A stretch of 9,192 nt of DNA from Candidatus Shapirobacteria bacterium UBA4062. Lineage in GTDB: Bacteria; Patescibacteriota; Microgenomatia; UBA12405. Positions 1-7,420 of this stretch are shown here, one piece after another. Numbering within the stretch: position 1 is the stretch's first letter; each line of letters begins with the position of its first letter. The notes under the pieces were generated by a model, which did not search any database, had not been told where the DNA came from, and saw only the letters and a program-made list of their open reading frames with translations. The translations under genes were made by a program, and so were the position numbers. The stretch lies in the NCBI GenBank assembly GCA_002382075.1, contig DFZG01000058.1:3311-12502 (forward strand), in the 5' to 3' direction.

Positions 1-2
1 CT

Positions 3-1778
3 ATGAATGCGTCTCAACTCAAAGATAAATTTGTTAGTTTTTTTGAATCAAAAAAACATCAGGAAATTCCTTCAGCTAGCCTAATTCCCGATAATGACCC
101 CACCACTTTGTTTGTTTCGGCTGGAATTCAACCTTTAGTACCTTTTTTTCTTGGAAAAAAACACCCCAGCGGTAGCCGTTTAGTCAATGTTCAAAAATGT
201 GTTCGCACTGGCGATATTGACGAAGTTGGCGACACAGTTCATCATACTTTTTTTGAAATGCTTGGTAACTGGTCCCTTGGGGATTATTTCAAGGATGAAA
301 TGATTCCTTGGAGTTTTGAATTTTTAACCAAGACCTTAAACATTCCCGTTGACAAGCTAGCTGTTTCCGTTTTTGCCGGAGACCAAGACGCACCCAAAGA
401 CGAAGAAACCTCTAAATTATGGCGACAACAGGGAATCACTACATCTAGAATTGCCTATCTTCCTAAAGAAAATAATTGGTGGAGTCCTCCGGGAATCACC
501 GGCCCTTGTGGTACGGACACGGAAATGTTTTATTGGACAGGTGTGGATAAAGCTCCTCAAGTTTTTGATCCAAAAGACAATCGTTGGGTCGAAATTTGGA
601 ACGATGTTTTAATTCAATATTTCAAAAATGATCAGGGTAAATACGAAAAACTTATTCAAAATAATATTGACACCGGTATGGGAGTCGAACGAACCACTGC
701 TGTTTTAAGTGGATTTTCCGATAACTATTTAACCGATATTTGGCAGCCAATTATCCAAAAAATTTCCAAACTTTCCTCAAAAAAATACGACGACAATCTT
801 CAATCTTTCAGGATAATCGCCGACCATCTTCGTGCCTCTGTTTTTATGATTGCCGACGGGGTTGAAACATCAAACAAGGAGAGGGGCTATGTTTTGCGTC
901 GTCTAATTCGTCGCTCAATCAGGCAGGGAAAAATATTAGGAATCGAAGACAATTTTTGTTCCCAAATTGCTCAAGTAATTTTAGATAATCAATCAAATTA
1001 TGCCGGTGATTATCCTGAATTAGATCTTAATCAAAAAAGAATTTTAGAAATGCTTTTAACCGAAGAAACAAAATTCCGTCGCACCCTAAACAAAGGTCTA
1101 AATGAAATTACCAAATTAATCGACCGTCAAAAAAGTGTCTCCGGTAAAGAAGCTTTTGATCTTTATCAAAGTTTTGGTTTCCCTGTAGAAATGATTGAAG
1201 AAGAATTGAAAAAAAACAATTTATCTCTCGATATCGATGAATTTAATCGTCTAAAAGGGGAGCATGTTAAACAATCACAAACTTTGTCTGCCGGAAAATT
1301 TAAATCAGGCTTAGCCGATAATTCCGAAATTATCACTAAATATCACACCGCCACTCATCTTCTTCATGCTACCCTCCGTCAGGTTTTGGGTGACCATGTA
1401 GAGCAATCTGGTTCCAACATCACCACTGATCGCCTTCGTTTTGACTTTACTCACCCCAATAAACTAACTTCCCAAGAGCTTAAAAAAATCGAAGATATCA
1501 TTAATCAGCAAATTACCAAATCTCTTCCGGTTACTGTTGAAACCATGAAATTTTCTGAAGCTCAAAAACTTGGTGCTTTAGCCTTTTTCGGTACTAAGTA
1601 TCCGGAAATGGTCACTGTTTACACCATTGGTAATCCCGACACCCCTTTTTCCCGGGAAGTATGTACCGGTCCTCATGTAGACAATACTGGTTCAATCGGT
1701 CAATTCAGTATCATTAGGGAGGAGTCAGCCGGACTTGGAAAAAGAAGGCTGTACGCTCATCTAAAAACTGAAGACTGA
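3..1778 (+). CDS. alaS: Alanyl-tRNA synthetase, short form lacking the C-terminal domain
   Basis: Charges tRNA-Ala with alanine in the cytoplasm (class II aminoacyl-tRNA synthetase) and should clear mischarged Ser/Gly-tRNA-Ala. The N-terminus (residues 1-50) matches the usual AlaRS opening, so the ATG two bases into the window is probably the true start. The class II core shows HHTFFEMLGNWSLGDYF (80-96) and motif 3 DTGMGVER (223-230). The editing (tRNA_SAD) domain is intact, with zinc ligands HTATH (448-452) and CTGPH (554-558) and the closing GSIGQF segment (563-568). The protein stops at 591 residues, just after the editing domain; typical bacterial AlaRS has about 870 and adds an oligomerisation/C-Ala (DHHA1) part. 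Only 30 bases separate it from the next gene, so no frameshifted tail is hidden there. The motif 2 loop is short (RTGDIDEVG instead of the common RAGGKHNDLENVG). Function is certain; how it manages without C-Ala is open. Confidence 0.96.
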   Translation: MNASQLKDKFVSFFESKKHQEIPSASLIPDNDPTTLFVSAGIQPLVPFFLGKKHPSGSRLVNVQKCVRTGDIDEVGDTVHHTFFEMLGNWSLGDYFKDEMIPWSFEFLTKTLNIPVDKLAVSVFAGDQDAPKDEETSKLWRQQGITTSRIAYLPKENNWWSPPGITGPCGTDTEMFYWTGVDKAPQVFDPKDNRWVEIWNDVLIQYFKNDQGKYEKLIQNNIDTGMGVERTTAVLSGFSDNYLTDIWQPIIQKISKLSSKKYDDNLQSFRIIADHLRASVFMIADGVETSNKERGYVLRRLIRRSIRQGKILGIEDNFCSQIAQVILDNQSNYAGDYPELDLNQKRILEMLLTEETKFRRTLNKGLNEITKLIDRQKSVSGKEAFDLYQSFGFPVEMIEEELKKNNLSLDIDEFNRLKGEHVKQSQTLSAGKFKSGLADNSEIITKYHTATHLLHATLRQVLGDHVEQSGSNITTDRLRFDFTHPNKLTSQELKKIEDIINQQITKSLPVTVETMKFSEAQKLGALAFFGTKYPEMVTVYTIGNPDTPFSREVCTGPHVDNTGSIGQFSIIREESAGLGKRRLYAHLKTED

Positions 1779-1808
1779 ATTTAAGCGTATCTCATAGTAT
1801 CCTTATTT

Positions 1809-4058
1809 ATGGATTTTGATCATTTTTGGTTACTTTCGATTGAAGAAAGCCGACTCTCAGTCAGTTTAGTCAACGTTGGTTCTCAATCTGCCAAAGTTCT
1901 TTCAAGCGGACCGGTCCTCGACTGGGATCCAAATCAACCGGATTCCTTTCTCAGTGCCTTCGATCAATCACTTTCCCAGTCAGCCCAAGATGCTAATCTT
2001 CCTGAAAATTCAGAGCCCGACAAAGTTTCCCTGGTTTTACCGCCATTTTGGCTTGCCCACGACGGAAAAATAATCAAAGATAAGCTAGATCTAATTACCT
2101 CCGCCTGTAAAAAATTAAATCTTAAAGCCCTGGGCTACATTGCCAGCGACGATGCCATCGTTGAATATTACAATAAGCAGGAAGAATATCCTTCAAGTTA
2201 TATTCTCCTGGGCCTTTCCAATTCCCAGTTTGCCCTATCCTTAGTTTATTTTGGAAAAATAAAAAGCAAAATTCTTAAAAAATTCGATTCTATATTTGTT
2301 CCTGAATATCTGGAAACTGCCCTTATCGAACTAAACAATACTTCCACTCTCCCGCCCCAAATTATGGTTTATGGCGATCAAACTGCCTCTCTGATCTCTG
2401 ATTTAAACAATTATCCTTGGGTTTCCAAAAAAGATGTTGAAACTTTTCTTCATTTACCTAATATCGAGTCAATTGATTCTTCTGAAATAATCCGTATTTA
2501 TTCAAAAGTTATCTATAACCAGATTAAATCAAACCTCCTTCTTCTTCCTAAATCTTCATCGCCTGATGAACCAGAAACAACATCTAATTCCTCTCCTGTA
2601 TTAGAAGTTGAGACATCTTTGCCAGTGGAAGAAGAACCTGAAGAAATCCAGACAGATATACCCGAAGATAACAATGATATTGAAGAAGTTCCTTTAATTG
2701 ATTTTGGCTTTGCTCCCGCCACGTTCGACGAGGTTTCCCAACCGGAATTAATTCCGCCACCCGAGCGTGTTACTGAATCAATTCCCAGCGTCACACCACC
2801 TCCTGAGTTAAACTTAACTCCTCAAAAAACATCTTTACCCAAAATTGATTTTAAAAATATTCTTTCAAAACTAAAATCATTACCTCTGCCCAAAATTTCC
2901 TTACCTCTCAAAAATAAAAAATTACCTCTAATAATTATTTCGATTTTACCTATTTTTCTCCTAATTCCATTTTTATTTTCTACCGCTAAAATAATTATTT
3001 TTATTAATCCCTACCAGTTTGAATTAGATACCCAGGTTAATCTTGATTCCACCACTACTCAAATCGACGCCGAGTCTAAAAGAATTCCAGTTACCAAACA
3101 ATCTTTTACTGTTTCTTCTTCTATCGTTGTCCCCACTACCGGTACCAAAACTATCGGTGAAAAAGCCAAAGGTGAAATTACCATTTACAACAAAACTGAC
3201 CAATCAGTCGATCTGGCTCAATCATCAGTGTTACAAGACAGTACCGGCCGTGAATTTGAATTAATCGCCCCAGTTTCTGTTCCTGCCAGTAGCTCCGATC
3301 TCGAGGAAGGAGTCATTAACTTAGGTAAAATTCAAGCCACAGTGGTTGCTTCACAAATTGGTCCCGAATCAAATTTAACCAAAGATACCGAGCTTATTTT
3401 CAAAAACTATTCCAAAAACCAACTAGTTGCCAAAGTATCCGAATCACTTGCCGGTGGCACCCAAGAAGACATTCCTGCTGTAGCTCAAGCCGACAAAGAC
3501 CAAATAGAATCGCAGCTAGGTCAGTCAATTCAGCAAGCCATTGATGAAAAAGTTGACGAAGATGTCGAGCGTCTTGAGGGTTTGATTATGGATACTGTCA
3601 AAAAATCCCCCAACCGGATTGTCTACAGCCGGGAAATTGGTGAAGAAGCGGATGAACTTTCTGCTTCTATTGAAGCCGAAATTTCTGCTTTTGTCATCAA
3701 TCCTCAAATTAAATCCGAAATTATTTCCGCCTTTCTTTCCTCAAATCCTGATTTTGACAAAGCCGAAATTAATCCCGACAGTTTTGACCTAACCTTTAAG
3801 GTTATCAAGCTTGAAAGTAGTCTTGCTTCTGCCCAGTTTATCCTCAACGGCTTGGCCAAACCCAAACTTGATGAAACCCAAATTAAGCAAAACATTAGTG
3901 GTAAAAGCCTTAAAAAAGCTCAGGATTATTTAACCAACAATATTCCCCGAGCCATAAATTTCAACATTCAGACCAATTTTCCTTTCCTAGAATTTATCAA
4001 CCCTCTCCCATTCCGCCAAGAAAATATTACAATTGAAACCAAGACCGAATCCTTGTGA
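1809..4058 (+). CDS. Single-pass membrane protein: PilM/FtsA-like N-terminal part, acidic/Pro linker, TM, baseplate-J-like outer domain
   Basis: 749 residues with a clear modular layout. Residues 1-247 look like a divergent actin-like (PilM/FtsA) fold: a beta-rich opening (7-23), a second beta pair (131-151) and VYGDQTASLISDL (187-199), but the glycine-rich phosphate motifs of active members are missing. Residues 248-340 are an acidic Pro/Glu/Ser linker; 341-371 form a Lys/Pro/Leu stretch; 372-391 (possibly to 399) is a transmembrane helix. The remaining about 350 residues should be outside. In them GEITIYNKT (455-463), STGREFELIAPVSVPAS (478-494) and IGPESNLT (517-524) resemble the beta-rich baseplate J/gp47-like domain often seen in CPR membrane proteins, followed by an acidic helical stretch (about 560-600). 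The topology, cytoplasmic actin-like part then helix then outer domain, is like GspL or a PilM-PilN fusion. It abuts the sortase gene (shared GTGA), so co-expression is likely. Family names are from memory of motifs; the role is unknown. Confidence 0.75.
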   Translation: MDFDHFWLLSIEESRLSVSLVNVGSQSAKVLSSGPVLDWDPNQPDSFLSAFDQSLSQSAQDANLPENSEPDKVSLVLPPFWLAHDGKIIKDKLDLITSACKKLNLKALGYIASDDAIVEYYNKQEEYPSSYILLGLSNSQFALSLVYFGKIKSKILKKFDSIFVPEYLETALIELNNTSTLPPQIMVYGDQTASLISDLNNYPWVSKKDVETFLHLPNIESIDSSEIIRIYSKVIYNQIKSNLLLLPKSSSPDEPETTSNSSPVLEVETSLPVEEEPEEIQTDIPEDNNDIEEVPLIDFGFAPATFDEVSQPELIPPPERVTESIPSVTPPPELNLTPQKTSLPKIDFKNILSKLKSLPLPKISLPLKNKKLPLIIISILPIFLLIPFLFSTAKIIIFINPYQFELDTQVNLDSTTTQIDAESKRIPVTKQSFTVSSSIVVPTTGTKTIGEKAKGEITIYNKTDQSVDLAQSSVLQDSTGREFELIAPVSVPASSSDLEEGVINLGKIQATVVASQIGPESNLTKDTELIFKNYSKNQLVAKVSESLAGGTQEDIPAVAQADKDQIESQLGQSIQQAIDEKVDEDVERLEGLIMDTVKKSPNRIVYSREIGEEADELSASIEAEISAFVINPQIKSEIISAFLSSNPDFDKAEINPDSFDLTFKVIKLESSLASAQFILNGLAKPKLDETQIKQNISGKSLKKAQDYLTNNIPRAINFNIQTNFPFLEFINPLPFRQENITIETKTESL

Positions 4059-4792
4059 GCTATCTTTACCTCAAAAACAACCAATCTGCTTCCAAAATAG
4101 ACCGACTTAAGTCGTCTATTCCAAAAAGAAAATTTTTAGCCTACTTTTTATTTATTTCTGGTGTTTTTCTTTTTGGTTCGGCCATCGTCCCGATTCTCCG
4201 TTTTCAATTCGAATATTCTTTCCGCTTTAACCAAATGAAAAACCCTCTTTCAAATCGTTTTTACAATCAATCCGGCAATATTTTAGGTGACATTACTACT
4301 GACTATACTCAATTATCAAACTGGTTTGTCTCTGATACGTTGTCTGATTCTCCCTCCTCTCATATTTCAAATTCAGAGGTAAGCCACTACACCCTCTCAA
4401 TTCCCAGTTTAAAAATTATTGATGCTGTCGTTGAAGTCGGTGGCTCTGATCTTAAAAAAAGCCTTATCCAATATCCTCAAACCGCTCTTCCTGGCCAACT
4501 TGGCAACACCGTCGTTTTTGGCCATTCAGTCTTGCCCCAATTTTTTAACCCAAAATCATATTTAACTATTTTTTCCACTCTTTACCGCCTAAAGCCCGGT
4601 GACGAAATATTTATTAACTATGATTCCGTCAAATATAAATATGTAGTCGAAGAAATGTTTGAGGTTCAACCCACCAATTTATCCGTCCTCGAGCAACGCT
4701 TCGATGGTCGCTATATGACCGTTATCACTTGCAGCCCCCCTGGCACTTATTTGCGCCGTTTAATTGTTAAAACCAGAATTGTCGACTACTAA
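4055..4792 (+). CDS. Sortase (LPxTG-type transpeptidase), membrane-anchored
   Basis: Sortases cut a C-terminal sorting motif in secreted proteins through a cysteine thioester and join them to a cell-wall or pilin amine. The protein has a basic N-terminus (residues 11-26), one membrane anchor (about 28-48), a Ser/Thr-rich spacer and a C-terminal catalytic domain. The catalytic histidine is in NTVVFGHS (His157), the nucleophile in TVITCSPPG (Cys226) and the arginine in LRRLIV (Arg235, or 234). The spacing and the LPGQLGNTVVFGH and CSPPGTYLRRL motifs fit class D/E-like sortases, but I cannot fix the class. The GTG start overlaps the TGA of the preceding gene (GTGA), implying translational coupling. 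No Shine-Dalgarno is visible. Likely local substrates are the LPAAG protein (7421-7903) and possibly the LPDTG-bearing protein (7982-9043). Confidence 0.92.
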   Translation: MSYLYLKNNQSASKIDRLKSSIPKRKFLAYFLFISGVFLFGSAIVPILRFQFEYSFRFNQMKNPLSNRFYNQSGNILGDITTDYTQLSNWFVSDTLSDSPSSHISNSEVSHYTLSIPSLKIIDAVVEVGGSDLKKSLIQYPQTALPGQLGNTVVFGHSVLPQFFNPKSYLTIFSTLYRLKPGDEIFINYDSVKYKYVVEEMFEVQPTNLSVLEQRFDGRYMTVITCSPPGTYLRRLIVKTRIVDY

Positions 4793-5165
4793 TCTCAACG
4801 TTTTAGCTATTGATTACGGTTCCAAACGAATTGGCTTAGCCTACTCCGTTTCCGGCATCATCACCCCACTACCAGCCGTAAAAAATGACAATCAAATTTT
4901 TTCAAATCTGACAAAAATTATTTCCGAATATCAAATTGGCCGGATATTTGTTGGCATATCTGAAGGGTCCTTTGCCAGTGACACTCAAAAGTTTGTTACC
5001 CGTCTTCGTTCCATGCTAAAATTACCTATAGAAACGGTAGAGGAGGCTGTTTCTACCATCGAAGCCCAGTCAATTTACATTAGTAATAAAAAAAAGAAAA
5101 AAAATATCAAGCAGCAAATCGACTCCTTGGCTGCCGCTGTTATTCTTCGTCGGGTTATTAATTAA
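4764..5165 (+). CDS. ruvX: RuvX/YqgF family RNase H-fold nuclease
   Basis: YqgF/RuvX is a RuvC-like nuclease, linked in bacteria to pre-16S rRNA processing and proposed as a Holliday-junction resolvase. The signature IDYGSKRIGLA (residues 16-26) holds the first acidic residue, Asp17. IFVGISEGS (61-69) matches the VVGLP strand, and IDSLAAAVIL (119-128) carries the C-terminal Asp120. The second motif is unusual: VEEAVSTIEA (92-101) replaces the common DERLSTVEA, so the Asp becomes Glu and the Arg becomes Ala. Start choice is uncertain. TTG at 4764 and TTG at 4779 are both in frame, no ATG or GTG fits before the first strand, and either overlaps the sortase gene (by 29 or 14 bases). The shorter form is closer to the family's N-terminal length. 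A Lys run (109-113) is encoded by an A8-G-A8 tract. Confidence 0.9.
   Translation: MLKPELSTTNLNVLAIDYGSKRIGLAYSVSGIITPLPAVKNDNQIFSNLTKIISEYQIGRIFVGISEGSFASDTQKFVTRLRSMLKLPIETVEEAVSTIEAQSIYISNKKKKKNIKQQIDSLAAAVILRRVIN
5088..5104 (+). repeat. A8-G-A8 homopurine tract inside ruvX
   Basis: Two runs of eight A separated by one G encode Asn-Lys-Lys-Lys-Lys-Lys-Asn in the loop before the last ruvX motif. Runs of this length are prone to polymerase slippage in AT-rich genomes and to sequencing error. The reading frame given is intact, since the conserved IDSLAAAVIL motif follows in frame. Confidence 0.8.
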
Positions 5166-5176
5166 ATTTAACCAGT

Positions 5177-5374
5177 ATGATTAAAAACTTAATTGCCCCA
5201 ATTCAAGCATGGTTGCTCGCTCAAGGCCATTGTGTTGGTTGTGGTACTCCTCTTGTAAAAGGAAAAAGAAAAGAAGTTCGTGGTCAAACTACCGTCACTT
5301 GTAGTTGTGGCCGGATTTTTATTCACGATAAAGCCAAAAACAAATATCGCCGGGCTCTTTTTGACGAAATATAA
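5177..5374 (+). CDS. Small zinc-ribbon protein, function unknown
   Basis: 65 residues. I do not recognise a named family. Four cysteines form a likely zinc site: CVGC (Cys19, Cys22) and CSC (Cys42, Cys44), each followed by glycine. The second knuckle is C-x-C, where most zinc ribbons have C-x-x-C. An amphipathic N-terminal helix (about 3-16) precedes the ribbon, and a basic tail DKAKNKYRRAL (51-61) follows it, which would suit nucleic-acid or ribosome binding. There is no signal peptide or membrane segment, so it should be cytoplasmic. It lies 11 bases after ruvX and 11 before mltG, in the slot where Firmicutes carry the unrelated small gene yrzB. The ATG at 5177 is the only sensible start. 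That it is a real gene is likely; its role is unknown. Confidence 0.72.
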   Translation: MIKNLIAPIQAWLLAQGHCVGCGTPLVKGKRKEVRGQTTVTCSCGRIFIHDKAKNKYRRALFDEI

Positions 5375-5385
5375 ATTACCCCTTA

Positions 5386-6291
5386 GTGAAAAAAATTTTT
5401 AAATTCTTTCTTATTTCAGTAGTAGTTGTACTAGTCGCTTTTTTTGCTTCCTACAAATATTTTAGTTTGCCTGTTTCCTCAGATTCCCAAACCCAGGATT
5501 TTGTGGTCAATCAAGGTGACAGTTTGCGCCAAATTGCCAAAAGATTAGAATTAAACGGCCTTGTCAAAAATCAATACTTCTTTATTCTGCACGCCTATCG
5601 TGTCGGTTTAAATAGCCGGCTTCAGGCTGGCCAATTCCGACTATCTCCCTCATTGTCATTAAGTCAGGTGGTATCGCAGCTTTCTAAAGGTGGCAGCTTT
5701 GATTTTTGGTACACTATCATTCCCGGGCAAAGACTCGAAGAATTTGCTCTTGATCCCGAGTTTGAAACCCTGGCCCGACCCAGTGAAGGCATGCTTTTTC
5801 CAGACAAATACCTTATTCCACAAACTTATTCAAATCAACAAATCATCGACTTAATTCTAAAAAATTATCAAACCAAATTTCCCAATTTAAAATATGAAGA
5901 TTTAATCCTCGCCTCGCTTATCGAAAGGGAAGCGAAAACATTCGAATCCAAAAAAATGATTTCCGGTATCTTAAAAAATCGCCTTGATAGAAATATGGCT
6001 CTACAAGTTGACGCCACCGTTCAATACGCCCGCGACTCCCAATCCAAACCAGAAAAATATTGGACTCCCGTATCTTCTGCCAATCTCCAAATTAAATCTG
6101 CTTACAATACCTACCAAAACCCCGGCCTCCCTCCCTCTCCTATATGCAATCCCGGCCCTGATTCAATTAACGCCGCTCTTAACCCCACTGATTCTGATTA
6201 TCTTTTCTATATCACCGGTAATGACGGTCAAATGTATTACGCCGTCAACTTAGCCGAGCACAATCAAAATATTGCTAATCATCTTAGGTAA
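5386..6291 (+). CDS. mltG: Endolytic murein transglycosylase MltG
   Basis: MltG (YceG-like) cleaves nascent glycan strands at the outer face of the membrane and is thought to set glycan length or release strands from the synthesis machinery. Here an N-terminal membrane anchor (residues 6-22) leads to a LysM-like segment, VNQGDSLRQIAKRL (41-54), then the YceG domain: EGMLFPDKYLIP (134-145), ILASLIEREAK with the catalytic glutamate at Glu180, LQVDATVQY (206-214), YNTYQNPGLPPSPICNPG (240-257) and the C-terminal AEH (290-292). All the family landmarks I know are present. The length (301) is slightly below the usual 330-350. The GTG start gives the expected basic-then-hydrophobic N-terminus; there is no Shine-Dalgarno, and TATAAA (5370-5375) lies 10 bases upstream. 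The 3' end overlaps the convergent miaB by 8 bases. Confidence 0.95.
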   Translation: MKKIFKFFLISVVVVLVAFFASYKYFSLPVSSDSQTQDFVVNQGDSLRQIAKRLELNGLVKNQYFFILHAYRVGLNSRLQAGQFRLSPSLSLSQVVSQLSKGGSFDFWYTIIPGQRLEEFALDPEFETLARPSEGMLFPDKYLIPQTYSNQQIIDLILKNYQTKFPNLKYEDLILASLIEREAKTFESKKMISGILKNRLDRNMALQVDATVQYARDSQSKPEKYWTPVSSANLQIKSAYNTYQNPGLPPSPICNPGPDSINAALNPTDSDYLFYITGNDGQMYYAVNLAEHNQNIANHLR

Positions 6292-7402
6292 TCTTTTTAT
6301 TTACCAGATCATTTAAGACCATCCACCTTCTTTTCTTTTCCTTCATACTTATTTCATCTTGAAAAACTTTAGCCGACGCTGTTCCTTTTCTGGGCGAGTA
6401 TTTATTTAAATAGGCTATTTCAAAACCGACTTTTTTACACACATCAACCGTATTTTCAAACGCTTTCTCATCTTCACCCGGGAAACCGATAATTATATCT
6501 GTCGAAAATTTCACCTTCTTTACTTTACTTTTTATTTTTTTCACCAAATCCAAATATTCTTTTTTAGTGTATCCTCGGCTCATATTTTTCAAAACTTCGT
6601 CATCACCCGCCTGAAAAGGCAAGTGGAGCAATCTGTCAATATTTTCATATTTTGCTATCACTTCAATTAATTTATCCGAAAAATCCCAAGGATTACTGCT
6701 GACAAAAGAAACTTTCTCAAAACCCATCCCTGCCACTTTTTCCAACAATAGGGGAAATAAAGTTTGAATTCTTCCTTTACCCATCGACTTAACTACCACC
6801 GGTACCATCTCAGTTTTACTATTTGCCACCAAATCACTGCCATAAGAGTTTACATTTTGCCCCACCAGTACCACTTCTTTAAAACCTGATTCTAGTACTC
6901 GCTTAGACTCATCAATAATTTCTTCAAACGGCCGGGAAATTTCCTTACCTCTGGAAAAGGGGACTATACAATATGAACAATAATTATCACAGCCGCTACT
7001 TATCGGAATTAAAGCTGCTTTCCTTTTATCTCTTATTGGATCTATCTTAAAACTAACCTTTTCTATAGGCAAAAACTGGTCAACCATTGGAAATCTCTTC
7101 TTTAAATAGGCTAGTTTTTTATTTGTTTTATCTTTTACTGCTAAACCGGTCAGACAGCCGGTAACTATTATCTTAATTTTATTTTTTCTCTTACTATTTA
7201 ACTTATCAATCAAATTAATCAAACCATAAGCTCTGTTTTCTGCCGATTCTCTGATGATACAAGTATTAATCACTACCAAGTCAGCTTCTTGCCAGGTTTT
7301 TGACTCCTCAAACCCTTTTTGCCAATAAAAAGTTTTAACTCTTTCCGAATCAGCTGTGTTTTGAGCGCAACCAAATGTCTTCACAAAAAACTTTTTCATC
7401 AT
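6284..7402 (-). CDS. miaB: tRNA methylthiotransferase MiaB, lacking the TRAM domain
   Basis: Radical-SAM enzyme that adds the 2-methylthio group to i6A37 of tRNAs reading UNN codons. The N-terminal UPF0004 domain has its three cluster cysteines (Cys12, Cys48, Cys83). The radical-SAM domain has C-x3-C-x2-C at 138/142/145. GQNVNSYG (181-188) is the MiaB signature, as opposed to RimO or MtaB. HLPFQAGDDEVLKNMSRGYT (260-279) and YSPRKGTASA (335-344) are also typical. Two oddities: about 25 extra residues after GQNVNSYG (189-213), and an end at residue 372, right after the radical-SAM domain, where most MiaB proteins (about 440) continue into a TRAM RNA-binding domain. The stop overlaps mltG by 8 bases, leaving no room for a broken TRAM. 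Two adjacent ATGs exist (7402, 7399); the second gives the usual MKKFFVKTFGC start and lies 6 bases after a good extended -10. Arg and Leu codons (AGA, TTG) differ from the + strand genes. Confidence 0.95.
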   Translation of the reverse strand: MMKKFFVKTFGCAQNTADSERVKTFYWQKGFEESKTWQEADLVVINTCIIRESAENRAYGLINLIDKLNSKRKNKIKIIVTGCLTGLAVKDKTNKKLAYLKKRFPMVDQFLPIEKVSFKIDPIRDKRKAALIPISSGCDNYCSYCIVPFSRGKEISRPFEEIIDESKRVLESGFKEVVLVGQNVNSYGSDLVANSKTEMVPVVVKSMGKGRIQTLFPLLLEKVAGMGFEKVSFVSSNPWDFSDKLIEVIAKYENIDRLLHLPFQAGDDEVLKNMSRGYTKKEYLDLVKKIKSKVKKVKFSTDIIIGFPGEDEKAFENTVDVCKKVGFEIAYLNKYSPRKGTASAKVFQDEISMKEKKRRWMVLNDLVNKKIT

Positions 7403-7405
7403 GGG

Positions 7406-7414
7406 ATTTTACCA
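7406..7414 (-). promoter_or_regulatory. Extended -10 promoter element of miaB
   Basis: Read on the - strand, TGGTAAAAT gives a TGn extension plus TAAAAT, five of six matches to TATAAT. It lies 6 bases upstream of the second miaB ATG (7399) in an 18-base intergenic gap. No convincing -35 is seen at 16-18 bases. The distance suggests a leaderless miaB transcript starting at or next to the ATG, alongside any read-through from the upstream surface-protein gene. Confidence 0.4.
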
Positions 7415-7420
7415 GTAATT

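Noticed and set aside
1776..1778. TGA read as glycine, as in Gracilibacteria/SR1
   Set aside because: Conserved domains end at TGA in two genes, and no in-frame TGA occurs within any of the conserved proteins; conserved glycines use GGN codons.
1798..1803. TATCCT as a -10 box 5 bases before the ATG at 1809
   Set aside because: Spacing fits the leaderless pattern but the box matches only four of six and the -35 (CTGAAT) three of six; too weak to call.
2513..2794. 93-residue open frame on the - strand inside the 749-residue protein gene
   Set aside because: Its Ser/Gly-rich product mirrors the acidic Pro/Glu linker coded on the + strand; no start signal and no recognisable domain.
5984..6253. 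89-residue + strand frame inside mltG
   Set aside because: Overlaps conserved MltG motifs in another frame; low-complexity Pro/Leu product with no start signal.
6287..6305. Stem GGTAA/TTACC with a 9-base loop after mltG as a terminator
   Set aside because: Only five mostly weak pairs, no T-tract after it on the + strand, and it lies inside the miaB coding region.
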